This document shows, piece after piece, positions 1 through 7,560 of a DNA stretch of 43,312 nt. The stretch is taken from positions 1 through 43,312 of the forward strand of contig CALAGN010000091.1 of assembly GCA_937891785.1 (NCBI GenBank), given 5' to 3'. The notes below the pieces were generated by a model. The model saw only the letters and a list, made by a program, of their open reading frames with translations. It was not told where the DNA came from and searched no databases. A program made the position numbers and the translations under genes. Numbering within the stretch: position 1 is the stretch's first letter; each line of letters begins with the position of its first letter. The stretch comes from an uncultured Octadecabacter sp. Lineage in GTDB: Bacteria > Pseudomonadota > Alphaproteobacteria > Rhodobacterales > Rhodobacteraceae.

Positions 1-543
1 CAGGTACCCGTATCGCTCGTAAATTTGCGAGTCAACGGGATCTTTAACCAGAACACGTTCACAGCCAAGGAGCTTCGCATACTCTTCTGCGCAAGTCAAA
101 ATTGGCCACAACGCTCTCCCAGTTAGATAGTTTGGACCATAATACCTTTCAATCCACTTAACGGTAAGGTGAGTTCTCGCACGAGAAGGATTCCCCACAG
201 CGAGTGCCACCAGAGTCTGCTTACCATCGACTTCTTGCCAAATTGCGAGATCAAAGTGATCTTTTCGTGGCCAATAACGGTAAGCTAACGCCTCCCAACT
301 CTCACTTAAGCCTGAATGGGTCGATTTTCCATAAAACTTTGGCCAGTCATCTCTCGCAAATGCCAAAGCATCGCCAATTTCATCTCCCAAGATCGAGCAA
401 AGAGTTGTCTTGTCCCAACTCTTCATACTCCCCGATTTCAGCAATCGCTTGTTAACCGCGTCCATAGTTTTTCGGCGAGCTTCACTTTTTAAAACATAGA
501 AATATGCTAAATCAGACACCAAGTATTCCCAATCTCCAAACAC
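1..543 (-). CDS. GNAT-like N-acetyltransferase, C-terminus cut by window edge
   Basis: A minus-strand frame is open from about 597 to base 1 and runs off the window, so the C-terminus is missing. The end of the visible protein reads AEEYAKLLGCERVLVK then QIYERYGYL, which looks like the last helix-strand of a GNAT acetyltransferase (the usual pattern is lG...v....N..a..lYeklGF). Earlier residues contain many aromatic and charged positions (FARDDWPKFYGKS, YRYWPRKDHFDLAIW). The substrate cannot be told. The start is unsure: ATG at 465 has no Shine-Dalgarno sequence, while the frame stays protein-like upstream to a GTG at 543 or a TTG at 576. The stretch is clearly AT-richer than everything to its right, which suggests an acquired gene. 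The family assignment is tentative. Confidence 0.5.
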   Translation of the reverse strand, partial: MFGDWEYLVSDLAYFYVLKSEARRKTMDAVNKRLLKSGSMKSWDKTTLCSILGDEIGDALAFARDDWPKFYGKSTHSGLSESWEALAYRYWPRKDHFDLAIWQEVDGKQTLVALAVGNPSRARTHLTVKWIERYYGPNYLTGRALWPILTCAEEYAKLLGCERVLVKDPVDSQIYERYGYL

Positions 544-586
544 GACACAACTTAAAGGAGTTCCTGAGGGAGGCAAGTGGTCAAAA

Positions 587-664
587 TGCCAAATCTCCGA
601 TTTGGCAGCGCCCGAACCGCCCCCACGGGGCGGGCGCTTCGCACCAGCCCCTCGGTTCGGGCGC
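587..664. repeat. Compound inverted-repeat element, GC-rich
   Basis: Two adjacent perfect inverted repeats. The first is TGCCAAATC (587-595) and GATTTGGCA (599-607) around a 3-base loop. The second is GCGCCCGAACCG (608-619) and CGGTTCGGGCGC (653-664) around a 33-base GC-rich loop that contains its own short palindrome CCCC-AC-GGGG (621-630). The element sits between the low-GC partial gene on the left and a typical GC-rich gene on the right. On the minus strand the first hairpin is followed by TTTT, so it could stop transcription, but no minus-strand gene lies directly before it. It may instead be a REP-like repeat or a junction scar. Confidence 0.6.
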
Positions 665-783
665 GGGGCCTGAATGGGCCGTGTGGTTGTGGCGAGTAAG
701 ACAGCCCCCCACCTTGACCCAAATCAAAGCCCGCCCCCTCGATCCATGCCAAAACCCGCATAACATTAACAAAGGGGCGAACC

Positions 784-966
784 ATGCTTCGACTTGCATC
801 TATTCTTTACAGCGTGATCGGCACGACCCTTGCTGGGTCCTTTATGATTGCGGGGCTGACGATGGGGTATGACACGCTGTATCCGATCCTGATCGCGGTG
901 GCGTTGGGCGCGGTTGTTGCGCTGCCGATCACGTGGATCATCTCCAAGAAAATCATCGACAATTAG
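784..966 (+). CDS. Small conserved two-helix membrane protein
   Basis: Encodes 60 residues with two hydrophobic segments (about residues 8-27 and 34-53) and a short basic tail (SKKIIDN). A ribosome-binding stretch AAAGGGGCG lies just before the ATG. Proteins of this size and pattern are common in Rhodobacteraceae and are sometimes labelled CTP synthetase in databases, a name this protein cannot justify because no synthetase domain fits in 60 residues. The likely place is the inner membrane; the role is unknown. It is transcribed away from the low-GC gene and is followed within 10 bases by a nested inverted repeat. Confidence 0.8.
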   Translation: MLRLASILYSVIGTTLAGSFMIAGLTMGYDTLYPILIAVALGAVVALPITWIISKKIIDN

Positions 967-974
967 CGACGGAA

Positions 975-1033
975 GTAGCTGTGCCGCACGTTGAACCTTT
1001 ATCAATGAAAGAGGTTCATCATGGCACAGCTAC
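975..1033. promoter_or_regulatory. Nested inverted repeat over a translation start
   Basis: Outer arms GTAGCTGTGCC (975-985) and GGCACAGCTAC (1023-1033) are perfect 11-base complements. Inside them TGAACCT (992-998) pairs with AGGTTCA (1012-1018). In the RNA both stems could stack into one long hairpin. The right arms contain the ribosome-binding site GAGG (1011-1014) and the first codons of the 26-residue ORF starting at 1021, so folding would hide its translation start. No run of T follows, so a simple terminator is less likely. The regulatory role is inferred from geometry only. Confidence 0.55.
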
Positions 1034-1101
1034 CAATCGCTTATCTTTTCACGCTTGGCTTGTTCAGCCTGCTGGTGCTGTCGCAGTCGGCGGTGTTTTA
1101 G
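1021..1101 (+). CDS. 26-residue hydrophobic peptide
   Basis: ATG at 1021 opens a 26-codon frame ending in TAG. The product starts MAQLPIAYLF and is almost wholly hydrophobic, fitting one membrane-spanning helix. A GAGG ribosome-binding site lies 6 bases before the ATG. The stop codon overlaps the stop of the convergent hydrolase gene (shared TTAG), an arrangement seen at three other convergent pairs in the window, which supports the ORF being real. The start region is embedded in a nested inverted repeat. The function is unknown; options are a small membrane regulator, a leader peptide or a toxin-like peptide. No antitoxin RNA could be shown. Confidence 0.5.
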   Translation: MAQLPIAYLFTLGLFSLLVLSQSAVF

Positions 1102-1835
1102 GCCGTCAGAAATGCCCGCACGGTTTGTTCAAACGCGCGCGGTTGTTGCGCATGCAGCCAATGTCCCGCGCCCGATATCTTGGCAAACCGCGCCTTGGGG
1201 AATAGCGTCTTTATCCGGTCACGGTGTTCGGGTTTCACATAGTCCGAATCCGCCCCGGTCAGGAACAACGTTGGTCCTGTGAACTGCCCCGTGATTTCGG
1301 GAAAGCCGATGATCTTGGCCATTTCCGCGTCCAGCGCATCAAGGTTCAGCCGCCACCGCTGCCCCCGCACGTCAAGGCTTTGCAGAAAGAAATCGCGCAC
1401 CTCGTCATCTACCTGCAGCAGGTCCGCCGCTTGCGCCCGCGTTTCAATCGCCGCCAGATCAAGCGCCTTCATCGCTGCGATATGGTGGCTTTGCGAGTGC
1501 CCGTAGGCGACCGGTGCGATGTCAGCGACCACCAGTTTACGCACCTTTTCGGGATGGTTCAGCGCCATGACCATCGCCGCCTTGCCCCCCATGGAATGCC
1601 CCAAGATATCGGCAGGACCGTCCAGAAGCGCTTCTAGGTCACCGGCCATTTCGGCATAGCTTTGCGTGGGAAATCGCGGGCTTTCGCCGTGATTGCGCAT
1701 GTCAGCAGCAACCACATGGCGCACATCCGAGAGCCGTTTGGAAATCACGCCCCAGTTGCGCGCCGAGCCAAACAGCCCATGCGCGACCAGTAGTTTCGGC
1801 AGGGTCGCATCGCCGTATTCAAGTGTGTTTAACAT
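1098..1835 (-). CDS. Alpha/beta-fold hydrolase (YbfF/ABHD11-like esterase)
   Basis: A 245-residue single-domain alpha/beta hydrolase. The oxyanion motif HGLFGS is at residues 19-24, the nucleophile elbow GHSMGG puts the catalytic Ser at about 81, an acidic residue lies in TGADSDY (196-198), and the catalytic His is at about 225 in GAGHWLHA. This combination and length match the YbfF/ABHD11 esterase group, which acts on short acyl esters or thioesters in the cytoplasm. The natural substrate cannot be read from sequence. The N-terminus MLNTLEYGD is compact, so the ATG at 1835 is accepted. It is convergent with the 26-residue peptide and shares its stop tetranucleotide. Confidence 0.85.
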   Translation of the reverse strand: MLNTLEYGDATLPKLLVAHGLFGSARNWGVISKRLSDVRHVVAADMRNHGESPRFPTQSYAEMAGDLEALLDGPADILGHSMGGKAAMVMALNHPEKVRKLVVADIAPVAYGHSQSHHIAAMKALDLAAIETRAQAADLLQVDDEVRDFFLQSLDVRGQRWRLNLDALDAEMAKIIGFPEITGQFTGPTLFLTGADSDYVKPEHRDRIKTLFPKARFAKISGAGHWLHAQQPRAFEQTVRAFLTA

Positions 1836-1899
1836 AGGCCCAATCTAGTTGTCGTGCGGGGTGATTGCCAGCGCCCAAACGGCTGGCTAGATTGCGCGG

Positions 1900-2260
1900 A
1901 TGGACGCCAATATTTTGCACAAACAGATCGAAGAAATCCGTGGCCTTATGGCTGACCGTCTGCGCGTGCGGGGCCGTGATCTGGAACATCAACTGCGCAA
2001 GGCGGGGCGGCTTTTGCCCAGGCACCTGCGCCGCGACGGTGCATTTCTGACACAGGCGCAAGTCATGTCGCAGAACCCTAAACTGGTCCGTCTGGTCGAC
2101 GGCCCGCGCCCATGCCGATATGGTTACGTTTCTAAAAACGGTCGACCGCATAGATCGTGCCAAAGCAAAGTTGTCGGGCATTCTTGGTGCGGTGGCTTTT
2201 AATCTGTTGGTCGTTTTTAGCGCGGTGGTTTGGTATCTGTGGTGGCGCGGCTGGGTGTGA
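1900..2260 (+). pseudogene. C-terminally anchored conserved protein, frameshifted
   Basis: From ATG 1900 the frame encodes a basic, helical protein (LRKAGRLLPRHLRRDGAFL, then NPKLVRLVD). At about 2101-2110 (bases GGCCCGCGCC) the coding signal moves to another frame, which gives AHADMVTFLKTVDRIDRA and then a membrane helix ending WYLWWRGWV at a TGA (2258-2260). Removing one G in the GGCC run would restore one protein of about 119 residues. Rhodobacteraceae carry a small conserved family with this layout: charged helical body and a single C-terminal membrane anchor. The lesion is either a true frameshift or a one-base assembly error. The 3' end overlaps the 3' end of the DUF817 gene on the other strand. 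Confidence 0.65.
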
Positions 2261-3033
2261 TCGGTATCGCTGACAGCACATCCCGATAGACCAGTAGAAC
2301 CGTCGCAAAGCTAGCGTAAAGCAGCAGATACCACGACCCGAGCTTGGCAAAGCTGATCCAATCGAACACCGATTGCCCCGCGCAAACCCACGTACCCGTG
2401 CTGGTCCCGACATTTTCAGCGATCCACAGGAAAAAGCTGGTGAGGAGTGCCGCAAGGGGCAAAGGCATCCAGTAGTCGCGCGCACCGATCCGAAACCAGA
2501 TACGGGTGCGGGCGTAGATAAAAATCGTGGCGGCGAATAGCACCACGCGCATGTCCCAGACATAGTGGTGCGCAAAGAAATTGAGATAGACCACGCTGGC
2601 CAGCACAGCCGTAATCCAGAACGGCGGAAAGGGCGCGAACCGCATGTCGAAAATTCGAATGACGCGCGCCATGTAAGACCCGACGCTGGCATACATGAAC
2701 CCAGAAAACAGCGGCCACGCCGAACAGCTTGATCAGCCCCGGTTCGGGATAGGCCCAACTGCCCGTGTTGACCTTGAAAACCTCCATCGCGGTGCCATTG
2801 ATGCGGAACAACAAGATCACCCGCGCCTCGCGCCAGCTTGCGAGTTTGAGCGCCAGAAACGCCGCTTGGATCAACAGTCCGTAGATCAGCAGGGCATCAT
2901 AGCGGGCCAGCGCCCAAGTCTCTTGCCAGATCGCGTCGCTGATCAGTAGCCCGCCAGTCATCAGTCCGCCAAACAGGCAGGCCCAACCCTGTTTCAGCAC
3001 GAACATGACAAATTCAGCAGCGCCGTGCGGCAA
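2217..3033 (-). pseudogene. DUF817 family membrane protein, frameshifted
   Basis: Two minus-strand frames together give one DUF817 protein. The first part contains FVLKQGWACLFGG, ALARYDALLIYGLLIQAAFL, LLFRINGTAMEVFKVNTGSW and AYPEPG; the second contains MYASVGSYMARV, NFFAHHYVWDMR, ARDYWMPLPLA and WIAENVGTSTGTW. These are the conserved blocks of DUF817 in the right order. The break is at about 2712-2720, where the family FGVPLFSGFMYA stretch becomes FGVAAVFW; deleting one G of GGCC (minus strand GTGGCCGC) restores the frame. It is a multi-pass inner-membrane protein of unknown role. The start is unclear: TTG at 3033 is used because a stop lies upstream at 3064-3066. Confidence 0.75.
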
Positions 3034-3102
3034 GTGGCGGCGGGTGGCATCGCCAAAGCGACGCTAAAGGGACAGGTTGTGCATCAATCGCGCAGATTTC
3101 CG

Positions 3103-4389
3103 TTATAGGCTGGCATAGATCGGGAAGCGGGCGCACATGGCTTCGACTTCGCCGCGCACTTTGGTTTCGACGGCATCGTTGCCGTCTTCACCGTTTGCGG
3201 CCAGCCCATCGGTGACTTCGACGATCCAGTCCGCGATCTGGCGGAACTCGACCTCTTTGAACCCGCGCGTGGTGCCCGCGGGGGAGCCAAGGCGGATACC
3301 GGATGTGACCATTGGCTTTTCAGGATCAAACGGGATGCCATTCTTGTTGCAAGTGATATGCGCGCGGCCAAGGGCAACTTCGGTCGCGTTACCCTTAACC
3401 CCTTTGGGGCGCAGATCGACCAGCATCAGGTGGCTGTCGGTGCCGCCCGAGACGATATCAAGGCCACCTTTCATCAGCTGATCAGCAAGCGCTTGTGCGT
3501 TCTTGACCACCTGCATTTGGTAGGTCTTGAATTCAGGGCGTAATGCTTCGCCAAAGGCCGCAGCCTTGCCCGCGATCACGTGCATCAAGGGACCGCCTTG
3601 AATACCAGGGAAGATGGCCGAGTTGAATTTCTTGGCGAGCGCTTCGTCGTTCGTCAGGATCATGCCGCCGCGTGGGCCGCGCAGGGTCTTGTGCGTGGTG
3701 GTCGTGGCCACATGCGCATGCGGGAAGGGCGATGGATAGATGCCAGCGGCGATCAGGCCCGCAACATGCGCCATATCGACCAGCAGATAGGCGCCAACGC
3801 TGTCGGCAATCTCGCGCATGCGGGCGAAATCGATGATGCGTGGGATGGCAGAGCCGCCAGCGATGATCAGCTTGGGTTGGTGTTCTGTCGCCAGCGCCTG
3901 AACCTGCTCGTAATCAAGCAGATTGTCGGATTGGCGCACACCATAATGCACAGCGTTGAACCATTTTCCCGACTGGTTTGGCTTCGCCCCGTGTGTCAAG
4001 TGGCCGCCCGCGTCCAGCGACATCCCAAGGATCGTATCACCGGGAGTGATTAGTGCTTGAAACACACCTTGGTTGGCCTGAGAGCCAGAATTGGGCTGCA
4101 CGTTGGCAAAATCACAACCAAACAGTTGCTTGGCGCGATCAATCGCGAGATTTTCAGCAACATCAACGTATTGGCAGCCGCCATAGTAACGACGCCCGGG
4201 ATAACCTTCGGCGTATTTGTTGGTGAGGACCGAGCCTTGGGCCTCCATCACGGCGGCAGAGACGATGTTTTCGCTGGCGATCAATTCGATCTCGTTGCGC
4301 TGGCGGCCAAGTTCATCTTGCATGGCGGCAAACAGCGCAGGATCGCGGGTTTCGAGTTTTTCGGTGAAAAAGCCAGAATCGTTGGTCAT
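3103..4389 (-). CDS. glyA: Serine hydroxymethyltransferase
   Basis: A 428-residue PLP enzyme that interconverts serine and glycine with transfer of one carbon to tetrahydrofolate in the cytoplasm. The family signature [13 protein letters not shown] puts the PLP-binding Lys at about 234; other SHMT blocks are [10 protein letters not shown] (35-44), [14 protein letters not shown] (58-71), [11 protein letters not shown] (97-107) and [12 protein letters not shown] (205-216). The ATG at 4389 is chosen because it follows an AAGGGG ribosome-binding site and starts [12 protein letters not shown]; a longer upstream reading frame adds non-homologous residues. It is divergent from nadK with about 180 bases between, in which no clear riboswitch was recognised. 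Confidence 0.97.
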   Translation of the reverse strand: MTNDSGFFTEKLETRDPALFAAMQDELGRQRNEIELIASENIVSAAVMEAQGSVLTNKYAEGYPGRRYYGGCQYVDVAENLAIDRAKQLFGCDFANVQPNSGSQANQGVFQALITPGDTILGMSLDAGGHLTHGAKPNQSGKWFNAVHYGVRQSDNLLDYEQVQALATEHQPKLIIAGGSAIPRIIDFARMREIADSVGAYLLVDMAHVAGLIAAGIYPSPFPHAHVATTTTHKTLRGPRGGMILTNDEALAKKFNSAIFPGIQGGPLMHVIAGKAAAFGEALRPEFKTYQMQVVKNAQALADQLMKGGLDIVSGGTDSHLMLVDLRPKGVKGNATEVALGRAHITCNKNGIPFDPEKPMVTSGIRLGSPAGTTRGFKEVEFRQIADWIVEVTDGLAANGEDGNDAVETKVRGEVEAMCARFPIYASL

Positions 4390-4568
4390 GGTGGGGCCCC
4401 TTTTGTGACGTGTGACGCGTTGGCCGTGTCTTAGCGTAAGGCGGGCGCACTCAAAAGCGACAAAACGACCCGTTTGCGTAATCTGGCGCCATGGAGCCAA
4501 GCCGGGCACGCGCTTGCCTTTCCATGCTGATCGGTGGACAACTTGATTGAAACGTAAAAGGCAGCCAT

Positions 4569-5336
4569 ATGACCGCCCACTCACAGATTGCATTTCTGGC
4601 CAGTGACGCCCCAATTGCCCAAGACGCACTTGCGGATTTGACCGCGCGCTATGGCAATTGCCCGCCCGCGCAGGCGCAGGTGATCGTCGCGTTGGGCGGC
4701 GACGGGTTTATGTTGCAGACCCTGCATGCCACCCAACACCTACCCGCGCCAGTCTACGGGATGAACCGGGGCACGGTTGGGTTCTTGATGAACGAATATC
4801 ACGGCGATGATCTGCTGGAACGGCTGGCCGAGGCCGAAGAGGCGGTGATCAACCCGCTGCGGACCACTGCCGTCTGTGTCGATGGCACTGCGCATGACGC
4901 ACTGGCTATCAACGAGGTGTCCCTGCTGCGCGCCGGTCCGCAAGCAGCGAAACTGAAGATATCTGTGGATGGCAAAGTGCGGATGAACGAATTGGTTTGT
5001 GATGGTGCGCTGGTGGCGACGCCTGCCGGATCGACCGCCTATAACTATTCGGCCCACGGGCCTATTCTGCCGATCGGATCAGACGTTCTGGCCCTGACGG
5101 CTATGTCGGCGTTCCGCCCGCGCCGCTGGCGTGGTGCGTTGTTGCCCAAAGGTGCGGTGGTGCGGTTTGATGTGATCGAGCCGGACAAACGCCCGGTGAT
5201 GTCGGACGCCGATGGCAAATCCGTGCGCGACGTGGCCTGGGTCGAAATCCGCTCGGAGCCTGACGTCGCCCACCGTATCCTGTTTGACCCCGGTCACGGA
5301 CTGGAAGAACGCCTGATCCGCGAGCAGTTTGTTTGA
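4569..5336 (+). CDS. nadK: NAD kinase
   Basis: A 255-residue NAD kinase that makes NADP from NAD and ATP. The GGDG motif is at residues 43-46, the conserved NE pair in INEVSLLR at 115-116, and the glycine-rich block [16 protein letters not shown] at about 151-166. The length matches the short bacterial form with no extra domain. An AAAAGG ribosome-binding site lies before the ATG. The gene is divergent from glyA and convergent with prpE. Supply of NADP next to the NADP-type malic enzyme maeB, a few kilobases away, is a sensible neighbourhood, though no shared transcript is possible because the strands differ. Confidence 0.95.
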   Translation: MTAHSQIAFLASDAPIAQDALADLTARYGNCPPAQAQVIVALGGDGFMLQTLHATQHLPAPVYGMNRGTVGFLMNEYHGDDLLERLAEAEEAVINPLRTTAVCVDGTAHDALAINEVSLLRAGPQAAKLKISVDGKVRMNELVCDGALVATPAGSTAYNYSAHGPILPIGSDVLALTAMSAFRPRRWRGALLPKGAVVRFDVIEPDKRPVMSDADGKSVRDVAWVEIRSEPDVAHRILFDPGHGLEERLIREQFV

Positions 5337-5423
5337 GGTCGGTCAAGCGGAGCGCTACCGCGCGTTTCTAATCAGAATGTGGCGAGGCGACGATTCAAAA
5401 TCACCGGAAGCGCTGGTTTGAAA

Positions 5424-5456
5424 GATGCGCCTCCGGCGGGAGTTTTATGAACAGAA
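5424..5456 (+). repeat. GCCTCCGGCGGG-type roseobacter intergenic element, terminator-like
   Basis: GATGCGCCTCCGGCGGGAG is followed by TTTTATGAACAGAAG. The core CGCC-TCC-GGCG (5428-5438) forms a tight hairpin followed by a T-rich stretch. A related element in the opposite strand sits at 26522-26558, also just downstream of a gene in its own orientation. Such GCCTCCGGCGGG elements are, from my recollection of Rhodobacterales sequences, frequent between genes. Here it lies about 90 bases after nadK and may act as its terminator. Confidence 0.5.
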
Positions 5457-5463
5457 GAATGGG

Positions 5464-7356
5464 TTAAGCCCCTGCATAGCCCATCAGTTTCAATGCCGCG
5501 CGGATTTCATCGAGGATAGCCGGATCGTCGATGGTCGCGGGCATTTTGAAGTCTTCGTCGTCGGCGATTTTGACCATCGTCGCGCGCAGAATTTTTCCTG
5601 AACGAGTCTTGGGTAAGCGATCAACCACGGTGCAGAGTTTGAAGGCGGCCACGGGGCCGATTTTTTCGCGCACCAGTTTGATGCATTCTTTTGCGACATC
5701 CTCGTGTGATTTCGTCGCTCCCCTGTTGAGGCAGACAAAGCCCATCGGTAATTGGCCCTTGAGTTGGTCCGTCACGCCAATCACAGCGCATTCGGCCACA
5801 TCGGGATGCGCGGCGAGGACTTCTTCCATGCCACCCGTGCTAAGGCGGTGGCCAGCGACGTTAATCACGTCATCGGTGCGCGCCATGATATAGAGGTAGC
5901 CGTCCTCGTCGATCATCCCCGCATCGCCGGTTTCATAAAAGCCGGGGAAGGTGGTGAGGTAGGATTTGATGAAGCGGTCGTTGGCGTTCCACAGACCCGG
6001 AAGTGTGCCGGGCGGCAGGGGAAGTTTGATGGCGATTGCGCCAAGTTCACCCGCAGGCATCGAGTGGCCTGCTTCATCAAGGATTCGCACATCGTAACCT
6101 GGCATCGGCACGGTGGGTGAGCCGATTTTGACGGGAAGCGCTTCTATTCCAACGGGGTTACCCGCAATGGTGTAGCCCGTTTCGGTTTGCCACCAGTGAT
6201 CGTAGACTGGCTTGCCCAGTTTTTCTTGCATCCACAAAATCGTGTCCGGATCTGCGCGTTCGCCCGCGAGGTAAATCGCGTTAAGGCAGGACAGGTCGTA
6301 TTTCTTGATGAATTCGCCGGTCGGGTCTTCGCGTTTGACGGCGCGGAATGCCGTGGGGGCGGTGAAGAACGATTTGACGTTATGCTCCTCGATCACCCGC
6401 CAGAAGGTGCCCGCATCGGGGGTTCCGATAGGTTTTCCTTCGAAAACGACTGTGGTGTTGCCGTGGATCAGGGGGCCATAGCAGATGTAACTATGGCCAA
6501 CGACCCAGCCAACATCAGAGGCGGCCCAGAACACATCGCCGGGATCGACATTATAGATGTTCTTCATTGTCCAGTTGAGCGCGACAAGATGGCCAGCTGT
6601 CGGGCGCACGACGCCTTTGGGTGCGCCCGTGGTGCCGGATGTATAAAGGATATAGGCGGGATGGTTGCCTTCGACAGGGACGCATTCGGCGGGCTCAACC
6701 CCGTATTGAAAGCCGTGCCAGTTGTAGTCGCGACCCTCTTCCAGGTGCGCAATTTCTTGTTCTCGCTGATAAATAACGCAAAAATCCGGCTTGTGCTTGG
6801 CTTGTTCAATCGCGCCGTCCAGCAGCGGTTTGTAGTGCACCACCCGCCCCGGCTCCAGGCCACAGGAGGCGGCGATGATTGCTTTGGGTTTGGCGTCGTC
6901 GATCCGCACGGCAAGTTCGCTGGCAGCAAAACCGCCGAACACGACCGAATGCACCGCACCAAGGCGCGCGCAGGCCAACATCGCCTCGAGCGCTTCGGGG
7001 ATCATCGGCATATAGATAATGACGCGGTCGCCCTTTTCCACGCCCTTGGCGCGCAGGGCACCGGCGAGGGTGGCGACGCGGTTACGTAGCTCGAAGTAGG
7101 TGTATTCGCGTTTGGTATGAGTGATTGGGCTGTCGTAAATGATCGCGGTTTGATCGCCGCGTCCGTTTTCGACGTGGCGGTCGACAGCGTTGTAGCAGGT
7201 GTTGACCATGCCATCGCTGAACCATTCATAAAGCGGGGCGTTTTCGTCAAACAGTGCTTTGCTTGGCTTGCGGTCCCAGTCAATCGCCTCGGCGGCGTTC
7301 ATCCAATAGCTTTCCGGATCTGCCTTCCAGCTGTCGTAAACCTCGCGATAACCCAT
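5464..7356 (-). CDS. prpE: Propionyl-CoA synthetase (propionate-CoA ligase)
   Basis: A 630-residue acyl-adenylate ligase of the acetyl-/propionyl-CoA synthetase family, making propionyl-CoA from propionate, ATP and CoA. The N-terminal ACS-type start is MGYREVYDSWKADPESYW. The adenylate motif TSGTTGAPKG is at about 239-248, the A5 motif WWQTETGY and the hinge region TGDAGMIDEDGYLYIMARTDD follow, and the catalytic Lys is in PKTRSGKILR near residue 590. Length and the block DHWWQTETGY fit PrpE better than Acs, which is usually about 650 residues. ATG 7356 has a GGAGG site 6 bases upstream; five extra upstream codons (MEEAI) are judged spurious. The upstream region carries TTTGCAAA palindromes. 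Confidence 0.93.
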   Translation of the reverse strand: MGYREVYDSWKADPESYWMNAAEAIDWDRKPSKALFDENAPLYEWFSDGMVNTCYNAVDRHVENGRGDQTAIIYDSPITHTKREYTYFELRNRVATLAGALRAKGVEKGDRVIIYMPMIPEALEAMLACARLGAVHSVVFGGFAASELAVRIDDAKPKAIIAASCGLEPGRVVHYKPLLDGAIEQAKHKPDFCVIYQREQEIAHLEEGRDYNWHGFQYGVEPAECVPVEGNHPAYILYTSGTTGAPKGVVRPTAGHLVALNWTMKNIYNVDPGDVFWAASDVGWVVGHSYICYGPLIHGNTTVVFEGKPIGTPDAGTFWRVIEEHNVKSFFTAPTAFRAVKREDPTGEFIKKYDLSCLNAIYLAGERADPDTILWMQEKLGKPVYDHWWQTETGYTIAGNPVGIEALPVKIGSPTVPMPGYDVRILDEAGHSMPAGELGAIAIKLPLPPGTLPGLWNANDRFIKSYLTTFPGFYETGDAGMIDEDGYLYIMARTDDVINVAGHRLSTGGMEEVLAAHPDVAECAVIGVTDQLKGQLPMGFVCLNRGATKSHEDVAKECIKLVREKIGPVAAFKLCTVVDRLPKTRSGKILRATMVKIADDEDFKMPATIDDPAILDEIRAALKLMGYAGA

Positions 7357-7450
7357 AATTGCCTCCTCCAAAGCTTAATGGAGTTGGTAGGGAGTGTCGC
7401 GGCGTCGGGCAAGTCTGTTGCGGGGTGGCGCGCCACAATGCCAAAAGAAA

Positions 7451-7552
7451 TTTGCATGTTTTGATATTTATGGCTGCAAATTTTTGCAAAGTTGACGGAA
7501 AAGCAGGGTTAGCTGTATATTTTTCGCCAACTTTGCAAAGTTAGTTTGCATC
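7451..7552 (-). promoter_or_regulatory. Putative short-chain fatty acyl-CoA regulator (ScfR/PccR/RamB-type) operators
   Basis: Two exact TTTGCAAA palindromes lie at 7483-7490 and 7532-7539; the second is part of the longer palindrome AACTTTGCAAAGTT (7529-7542). Half or near-sites flank them: TTTGCA at 7451-7456, CTGCAAA at 7474-7480, TTTGCATC at 7545-7552. TTTGCAAA pairs are the known binding motif of the RamB / PccR (ScfR) regulators of acetate and propionate metabolism. The sites are 127-183 bases before the prpE start and directly after the maeB stop, so prpE is the natural target. No ScfR gene is in the window. Confidence 0.7.
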
Positions 7553-7560
7553 TGTGCAGG

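Noticed and set aside
4390-4568. Possible riboswitch upstream of glyA
   Set aside because: No glycine, THF or SAM-type aptamer pattern could be recognised by eye.
4390-4629. Upstream extension of glyA to 4629
   Set aside because: Added residues have no SHMT similarity and the ATG at 4389 has the ribosome-binding site.
6187-7089. 300-codon plus-strand frame inside prpE
   Set aside because: Antisense to a complete propionyl-CoA synthetase; no homology or ribosome-binding site.
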